NCBI GenBank assembly: GCA_001599975.1
Contig: BCIO01000003.1
Coordinates: 1,978,677 to 2,042,676 of the forward strand
From: Cystobasidiopsis lactophilus
Taxonomy: Eukaryota > Basidiomycota > Agaricostilbomycetes > Agaricostilbales > Chionosphaeraceae
Direction of reading: 5' to 3'
DNA: 64,000 nucleotides
In this document: one piece after another, positions 58,274-64,000 of the stretch
Layout: each line of letters opens with the position of its first letter
How positions within the stretch are numbered: position 1 is the stretch's first letter
Notes under the pieces: generated by a model
The model's database searches: none
The model's input: only the letters and a program-made list of their open reading frames with translations
Told to the model about the DNA's origin: nothing
Translations under genes and position numbers: made by a program

Positions 58274-59734
58274 TCAAAGATCAAGCTCACTGTGAAATTG
58301 AAGCCCTCGTTGGGCGCAGCGAGCGGTGAGCGCCTCCAAATGTGCGCTGCCAAATGCCCAGGGAGCCGCCGAGTCGACGTCGGAGATCAAGTGAATTGAC
58401 TCCAAGGAGGGGAGGTAGTCGGTGGAGTTCAAGGCCGAGGAAAGGGAGGAAAGAAGTCTGTCGGCAAGCGACTGAGGAAAAGGCGCCTCCTCGACGTCGC
58501 GTTCAAGCCCGATGATAAGGTGTTTGATAGTATTGCTGCGGATCGACCCAATCTGAAACAGACCGACGCGGCTGGAAAGAGGCTCCATCGCGACTTTGGG
58601 TGGTCGCTTCCCAAACTTGCTGGGGTCGAAGAGAAGATTTAGGGTTTGAAGCTCGGTAAAGACCTCCAGGGCACCCCAGTCGTCAACTGACAGGTTGCAG
58701 TTGATAGAGTCGAACTGATGAAGAAAGTCAATCTCGAAGGTCAAGAGTCGGATTCGCTGCGGCAGGGCGGGGACCAGAGTGTCCAGGTTGATGTGGTGAC
58801 CCTGAGGATGGAGCCAGTTCGATAGGACGCGCAAATGCGGAATTAGTGTATACGCGGCAGAGTAGGATGCGCTCCTGCTCTTCAAGTTGAGCAGGAACGC
58901 ATCCTTGACGTCGAGCTGGATGGAGAGCTTGCTCAGCCCGAACCCTTTTCCGGCCAAGTGGCGCCAAAGTCCCCCATCGTTGGGTGCAAGGGGAAGACAA
59001 AAACCATCCTTCTCGAATCCGAACGGAAGATGGGCGCCTTGAACTCCCTTCAGAGAACTGAATGCAGTCAGATCCAACGACTCTTGATCCAGCATATCTT
59101 GATTCTTCTTGGTACAGCGACCCAACAGGTGAAGATAAGTCACCCAGGTTGGGTCAAGGAGCGAAAGCAGACCGCGAAGCCGGCCCAGACTGTTGACAGA
59201 CTCGAAAGCGACTCGAAATGCGGGCGGGCGGTCCCGCGCGCTCCATCTGATGGAAGAGCAGAAGACTTGAAGGAGTGGGCGCATCAGGATGCTTTCAACC
59301 CATTCTGAGCCACAAGCGAAATCCAAGTTGATTTCCCGCACGTAGGAGAAGACGCGCTGCATCTTGCGGCACCGGCGTTCAAAGAGCTCGACGCAAGCAT
59401 TGACGACGTAGTCCTCCCAGGCGCTGTTGTCAACGCATGCTCTTAGCCACTTGATCCACCTTTTGGGATCTTTCTCGGGCAAGCCAATTTGGAACTTTAA
59501 GTCGAGGCAGCGCCAGGCAGCGGCGCGAAACGGGTGGTAGAGGGTGCGACAGGCCAGTGATGCCGCCACATAAGGTTGATCCGCTTCGACTTTCAACTTG
59601 AGGCAGAATGGTGCCGCGTTGTCAAGCTTAATGATGGGAACGGTCACATCGAGCTTGATCGGGTCGGAGCCCTCGGTCGCATAAGTCGCGATGAGCTCTA
59701 AAGCGTGACTCGGCAAGTCGGTGAGGATAGCCAT
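58274..59734 (-). CDS. F-box/LRR-like protein, single exon
   Basis: Intronless 486-aa protein, rare in this window. The N-terminus LTDLPSHALELIATYATEG resembles an F-box start, followed after an insert by PYVAASLACRTLYHPFRAAA (F-box helix 3). The rest has irregular Leu-rich stretches (LTFEIDFLHQFDSINCNLSV, VFTELQTLNLLFDPSKFG, DYLPSLESIHLISDVDSAA) as in basidiomycete F-box proteins. Probably an SCF adaptor; target unknown. The insert SDPIKLDVTVPIIKLDNAAP splits the F-box, which lowers certainty. Confidence 0.65.
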   Translation of the reverse strand: MAILTDLPSHALELIATYATEGSDPIKLDVTVPIIKLDNAAPFCLKLKVEADQPYVAASLACRTLYHPFRAAAWRCLDLKFQIGLPEKDPKRWIKWLRACVDNSAWEDYVVNACVELFERRCRKMQRVFSYVREINLDFACGSEWVESILMRPLLQVFCSSIRWSARDRPPAFRVAFESVNSLGRLRGLLSLLDPTWVTYLHLLGRCTKKNQDMLDQESLDLTAFSSLKGVQGAHLPFGFEKDGFCLPLAPNDGGLWRHLAGKGFGLSKLSIQLDVKDAFLLNLKSRSASYSAAYTLIPHLRVLSNWLHPQGHHINLDTLVPALPQRIRLLTFEIDFLHQFDSINCNLSVDDWGALEVFTELQTLNLLFDPSKFGKRPPKVAMEPLSSRVGLFQIGSIRSNTIKHLIIGLERDVEEAPFPQSLADRLLSSLSSALNSTDYLPSLESIHLISDVDSAAPWAFGSAHLEALTARCAQRGLQFHSELDL

Positions 59735-60323
59735 TCTTTGTACCGTTACGAAAGTGAGGTTGCGCCCCTCCCAATGATTGAGAAGAGCAGGCCTACCGAC
59801 ACTGTAGAAGATTCGGCAGTTTCGTGGTCCTAGGGGGCAGTCGCAGGCTCAAGATGGGCCAATAGATCCCGAAAGATTGCTTCTTCAGACCAGAAGCAGA
59901 TGGATGAAGCAGAGCAAAAGCAAAAGCTGACAGTCCGAAAAACGACGGCCACCGCACAACGGTTCCTCGTTGAAGCTTTTCTCAAGCCTGGTCCGATTTG
60001 GGCCACGCCACGCCCCGATGACTCAAATCACAGAAACGGTCCAGGAAGCCATCTCCCAATGCAACTGCCGGCTCCAAAAGAAGCAGCGGCCCTTTCCCAG
60101 CATGAGCAGAGAGCAGCAGTTGTCTCGCGCCGAAGAATATTCCGTCAGTGAGATAGTGTGGACGCGGATGTTACACTGTGCAACGGGGCCAAGCTGGTTT
60201 GCGGGCAGTGAGAGAGCGGCAAACCACCGACAACAACAACACGGCCGACCAAGAGAGAGAAGTCAAGGTCGCTCCCGATCAGCCAACCCGACACCCTGCA
60301 TGCATCTGCGGTGACCAGCTACA
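59735..60323. promoter_or_regulatory. Divergent promoter region
   Basis: About 590 bases between divergent start codons. No gene or named element is seen; the last 100 bases are rich in CAACAACA and purines. Confidence 0.45.
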
Positions 60324-61274
60324 ATGGACTTAGACATCTACGGAGCACTCGAAGAGGAGGACAAGGACTCGAGCGCCGAGAGCGAGCAGGAGGAGGATGC
60401 CGAAGCTTTGCACGAGCGCATCATGGCCTCGCTCGCCCAGCAATTGGGCAACGGGGCCACAGCAGGCGCTGACGCTGAGGTGGACGAGCTGGAAGACGGC
60501 GACGATGGGCCACAGCAACCGAAGAAGGCACGGAAGAAGCTGCCAGCCAGGAAGAGGCTGACCGCAAAGCGCAAGACCAAAGGGAAGGGCAAGGCGACGC
60601 AGGCTCAAGCTCAGGCGCCGTCGGTGGAGACTGCCGAAGTTGCAGAGGACGACGGCCAGCTGGATCAACTTGCAGAGGTTAAAGAAGAGGCAGAGCCTAA
60701 GATCGAGGAGCCTTCGCCAGAACCGCCTGAAGAGCAACCCACTCCAGCTCCCGCTCCTCCGCCCCAGCAGCCGGCTCCACCCCAACAGGCTCTCCCAGCA
60801 CCTCCATCGAACCATGTGCTGCTCGCCAACAGCGGCCCGGACGCTCGTCTGGCTACCGCCGCCCTCCAAGCCGCCCACCTCGTCCCTCTCCTCTCTAACT
60901 TGATTCGAGATCAAGACAGGCAGCTTCGGGCCAAAGGCATCACCATGAACGACGAGCACGCCGAGACACTGGTGCAGGCGGCCCTATCCCAAGCCAATCT
61001 GTCCACAGACCAACTGCTGGCCTTGCAGGTTGTGTTCAGCCAGGTGTGCAAAGTGCACGATGCGATCGCGGCTGCTGCTAATGGTGGGCCGCCTGCTCCT
61101 GTTGCTGCTACCAACGGCGACGACTCCGACTCTTCCGACGAACCAGACACGCCCCTTGCTGCGGCTGCGACTCCAGTGTCTGCCATTGGCACGCCGGCTG
61201 CCGAACCTCCAGAGGCGCCGCCGGCCGCTGCCACACCTGCCGCAGAAACCCCTGCACCAATACCAGCTCCTTGA
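60324..61274 (+). CDS. Acidic/basic low-complexity nuclear-type protein
   Basis: Intronless, 316 aa, not recognised. MDLDIYGALEEEDKDSSAES is acidic; QQPKKARKKLPARKRLTAKR and KTKGKGKA form a strong basic cluster likely to be a nuclear signal or to bind nucleic acid. A Pro/Ala/Gln-rich linker follows. The only ordered-looking part is ATAALQAAHLVPLLSNLIRD to LLALQVVFSQVCKVHDAIAA (about residues 175-255), predicted helical. The tail is Ala/Pro-rich. It ends 4 bases before the stop of the convergent methyltransferase gene. Confidence 0.7.
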   Translation: MDLDIYGALEEEDKDSSAESEQEEDAEALHERIMASLAQQLGNGATAGADAEVDELEDGDDGPQQPKKARKKLPARKRLTAKRKTKGKGKATQAQAQAPSVETAEVAEDDGQLDQLAEVKEEAEPKIEEPSPEPPEEQPTPAPAPPPQQPAPPQQALPAPPSNHVLLANSGPDARLATAALQAAHLVPLLSNLIRDQDRQLRAKGITMNDEHAETLVQAALSQANLSTDQLLALQVVFSQVCKVHDAIAAAANGGPPAPVAATNGDDSDSSDEPDTPLAAAATPVSAIGTPAAEPPEAPPAAATPAAETPAPIPAP

Positions 61275-61278
61275 CGGA

Positions 61279-62148
61279 TCAGTCATCGATGTCAATGGAA
61301 GCCAGCAACAAGCTCTCAAACGCCTCATCCGCTTTGGCGTGAATCAGCTCTTGGTCGCCCAAGCCCTCCCAGCCCTCGGCTGCCCCAGGCTTTCGGTGCG
61401 CAACCAAAACAAAGCTGTCCGTTTCCCAGCCTAATCTTTTGCCAGGTGTCCCGTTGCTGGACATATGCCGAACTGCCTCGAAGGTGAAGAAGCGCCCAAA
61501 AGCGTGGAAGAAGAGATGCTCCTTCGCCAAGTCGCGGCTTTTGTAGGCGATCACGAATGGCGTGCCGGGTTGAACCCAGCGGAGCAGAGTGCGCAAGAGA
61601 GGGCCGAACAACTCTTGAAAGTACACGACATCGGAGGCGAGGACGAGATTCACTTCCGTGAGTTCATCCTCCAGTCTTTCGGCGGCCGCTGAGTCCCCCC
61701 AAGGCAGAGGCGCAGCTCGGACCACTGGTGCTGTGCTCTTGTCTGCAGCAGAAGACGCTTTCGCGATGTTGTCTCGAAGGAGAGGCACGACCTCTTCCAA
61801 ATCGGTCAAAACGACATCGTCGTTTGGGCCGAGCAGGCCAGACTTAAATGCCAATATCAAGCCATGATATCCGGTCACTCCAGAGCCTAAGTCCAGAACG
61901 ACTCGCTTCTTGCCTTGCGATTCGGCAAGTGGCAACGGAGGATGCAGGTTGGAATTTGCAAAGTACTCGGCCAGCAGAAAACTGGCGTCCCAAGTGCGAC
62001 CAGCCAACCCATAGCGTTCGACGTCCTGAGTCAAGCCCAGCTCTGAGTGTAGGGTCGGATTGGCGGCCTCGACGCTCAAGTGGCTGGGGAAGTTCAGCTG
62101 GTGCATGGCCCTTGAACGCGATGTCAGGCGTGCTAGCACCGATGCCAT
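61279..62148 (-). CDS. METTL21-type protein methyltransferase
   Basis: SAM-dependent methyltransferase of the Methyltransf_16 group, which mostly methylates lysines on proteins such as chaperones and elongation factors. Starts MASVLARLTSRSRAMHQLNF at 62148. GRTWDASFLLAEYF (the WDAS lead), VVLDLGSGVTGYHGLILAF (SAM motif I, with ExG replaced by LGSG), VVLTDLEEVVPLLRDNI (motif II), PLPWGDS and LVLASDVVYFQELFGPLL (SDVVY, motif IV) are all present. The first 40 residues could be a mitochondrial presequence. Single exon, ending LASIDIDD. Confidence 0.86.
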   Translation of the reverse strand: MASVLARLTSRSRAMHQLNFPSHLSVEAANPTLHSELGLTQDVERYGLAGRTWDASFLLAEYFANSNLHPPLPLAESQGKKRVVLDLGSGVTGYHGLILAFKSGLLGPNDDVVLTDLEEVVPLLRDNIAKASSAADKSTAPVVRAAPLPWGDSAAAERLEDELTEVNLVLASDVVYFQELFGPLLRTLLRWVQPGTPFVIAYKSRDLAKEHLFFHAFGRFFTFEAVRHMSSNGTPGKRLGWETDSFVLVAHRKPGAAEGWEGLGDQELIHAKADEAFESLLLASIDIDD

Positions 62149-63020
62149 TTCTTTGCTCACATTTCTAACGGATCTGGAATGGAAAGACCACACAGCGACA
62201 GAGCGTGGACGATTTAAGCATCAAGGCCTCTTCGCTCGGGGAAAATCTCGAAAAGAGGGAGCCCCTGGGCGCTGGCGATCGATTGGGCGATGCAGGACCA
62301 GACCCGTAAGTAGTGCGCTACTTCTAGAGTGCCTAGAAGTCCAAATTGTCGAGCGAGGTTTTGGGAAGGGGTCAAAATGGGTTCGACCTCTTTTGGAGTC
62401 GGTTGACCAAGCTGCGGTGTGGTGCTCTAAGATGCTTCGAGAAAGAACCTTATGCGATCCAATTCAAGCGCCTGAGGTGACCCCTGCATATCGGGATCGC
62501 TTCAGACCATTGCGAGCGCCAGAATTAAGGGAACTATCATAGACTTCAAATGTGGCCTCGGCTCGCTGCAGTTTGGCCTCAAGACCACCTGGATTGGCTC
62601 TATTACTGTTGGATCTCGGTCTTTTTCTGTGGTATCGCGCTTTGCCGGACGTCGCGAGAACAAGCGACTCCGTCCAATTGCAAGTTCTTGTCCGACGCCT
62701 TGCTGTAGCGTGCTATGTGGCCAACCTTTGCCTTCCTGTGTCTCCTCTTTTGATCATAGCAGTCACATGTCGAGTGTCTAAAATTGGCATCCGTGTTAGT
62801 CTCCAAGGCGACCGCCTCCCAGAAGGCCCGCTGAAACCAGCCGTCGTCAACGCTGCTTCTCCGTCAACGTCGAGCTGGTTCTCTGTTCCCTTCGTTTTCG
62901 TCTCGAGTTGGTCTCGTTAACCCCTTTCCATACAGACAGGTATGAAGCATTGCAGTGTTTGCAACCAGCATAGCTGACGCGCTGCGCCGACCAGCAGCTG
63001 GTCTCTGTTTCGAATCTAAC
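62149..63020. promoter_or_regulatory. Divergent promoter region
   Basis: About 870 bases between two divergent starts. Some frames look hydrophobic but lack an ATG or splice pattern; no gene is called. Confidence 0.4.
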
Positions 63021-64000
63021 ATGTTGCGCTTGATTGTCGTCATCAGCACAATCTGCTGCTTGGTCTTCAATGCCGAAGCCCGATTTGAATTGAAGGAGAT
63101 CGGCCACAAGGGCCACCAAGGTGGCGCTGCCCAGCCCAACTTCTCGACGGTTGCTGGTGTCAGCAGCGGCGCCTCGTCTGCCTCTACCACCGACTCGGCA
63201 TCTAGTGCTTTGGCTTCCGGAGTCCCTAGCAACACCAACGATGGTGCTGTAGGATCGGCTGGAAACATCCGCAAACGCCCCTGTGATGAAGGTATTTGCC
63301 TTTTCTGTGGGACACCGCACGTGTGTCTCAGCTTCCGAAACAGGCGACCAGAGCTTCGCGGCACTTATGCAAGCCAATGTGGTGGTTGGCATTGGCCAGC
63401 AAGCCTCGTAAGCGAAACTCGTTTCCCTGATTCGTGTGCTGACATGATGGCGGCAGCGTACTCACATTGCAAGGTCTGTTGGGCGGCAAAGCTGCTGACT
63501 TCCAAGAGGGAGTCGATCGCCTTACCCAGTTCTGCAACAGTGAGGCCAGCTGTTGATCACGAGTCGTCAACGCCTGTCTCACCCCAGTCTCCTTCAACAG
63601 CATCAGCCACCACTTTGCAAGCCGCATCTGGTATAGCCGACGATGGAAGCTTTGCTCAACCTCAACTCTCCAGTGTTAGTAGCTTGCGACTCCTACTTTG
63701 AAGTCTGGTGTTGAACCCAGCGCTAGCTCGCCGCCTCGACCGCCTCTCAAATGAAGCTGGTTGCTTCTCTCACCGGATCAGCCTCAGATAATGACACTCT
63801 CACGACCCTCTTGAGTACGTTTGACGTTATTGATGAGCTGGGCAATGAGCGCTCCTTGCTGACCTCGGCCACAGCTAGCTTCCAGGATTCGACGGGTGTC
63901 AGCCAGGATGGGTAAGCTACGCTGCTCTTTGTGTATACTCAAGTGGTAACATATGCCAATCTACAGGGCTGCAAACGCTTTGATTGATTGCTTCTTGCCC
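63021..64000 (+). CDS. Secreted protein, 5' part, cut by window edge
   Basis: Not recognised. Signal peptide MLRLIVVISTICCLVFNAEA, then FELKEIGHKGHQGG and a Ser/Thr-rich stretch (VSSGASSASTTDSASSALAS). Splicing across introns near 63292-63350 and 63408-63469 gives DQSFAALMQANVVVGIGQQA and LTLQGLLGGKAADFQEGVDR. Further exons include KLVASLTGSASDNDTLTTLL and SFQDSTGVSQDG, then an intron and ANALIDCFLP at the edge. The helical, cysteine-poor middle with NGIS-like and DxLT pieces recalls small secreted proteins of fungi, no firm family. The 3' end is outside the window and the middle splices (63540-63760) are tentative. Confidence 0.55.

Noticed and set aside
62552-62920. Leu-rich open frame that looks like a signal peptide
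   Set aside because: Frame begins without a supported ATG and shows no splice continuation; the secreted protein's own signal starts at 63021.

Overview
The window is a gene-dense nuclear contig from a fungus, most likely a basidiomycete. Nearly every gene is cut by many short GT-AG introns of about 45-75 nt, coding sequence is C-rich at third positions, spacers are short, and genes are often divergent or convergent with very little room. Families such as homoisocitrate dehydrogenase (alpha-aminoadipate lysine route), chitin synthase, Opy2 and the PMA1-type proton pump are fungal. The intron density points to Basidiomycota, perhaps a yeast-like Pucciniomycotina, but the species cannot be read from the sequence. 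All identifications come from reading spliced protein sequence and remembered family motifs; no search was run.

Layout. 1-12 kb: PMA1 H+-ATPase (+); Atf1-like bZIP stress regulator (-) sharing a divergent promoter with LYS12 homoisocitrate dehydrogenase (+); a Ser/Thr-rich anchored protein and a small multi-pass membrane protein (+). 12-27.7 kb: division 1 chitin synthase (-); a phosphotransferase-fold kinase with a peroxisomal C-terminus (+); a Ser/Thr-rich single-pass membrane protein (-); a secreted, probably GPI-anchored BPL_N-like amidotransferase-fold protein (+); an Opy2 HOG-pathway anchor (-); a seven-helix receptor-like protein (+). 27.8-37 kb: methionine-salvage dehydratase MDE1 (-); two four-helix membrane proteins (+); an ABC1/UbiB atypical kinase of the ADCK1/MCP2 type (-); gamma-tubulin complex protein GCP3 (+). 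37-46 kb: a large F-box-like protein (-); an acidic Pro/Glu-rich protein (-); AP-2 mu (+). 46-64 kb: a GDSL/SGNH esterase-like protein (-); two tandem paralogous kinase-like genes (-); a small nuclear-type protein (-) back to back with MCMBP (+); a GST-fold protein (-); an F-box/LRR-like protein (-); an acidic/basic nuclear-type protein (+) tail to tail with a METTL21-type methyltransferase (-); and the 5' part of a secreted protein (+) cut by the right edge.

Functional theme. Cell surface and stress signalling recur: PMA1, Atf1, chitin synthase, Opy2, a Ser/Thr-rich surface protein, a 7TM protein, AP-2 mu and anchored secreted enzymes. No operon-like cluster or mobile element is visible. The least explained items are the tandem HGD-type kinase pair, a diverged three-copy repeat upstream of AP-2 mu that looks like repeated intron 3' ends, the extracellular BPL_N protein, and several stop-free in-frame introns or micro-exons.
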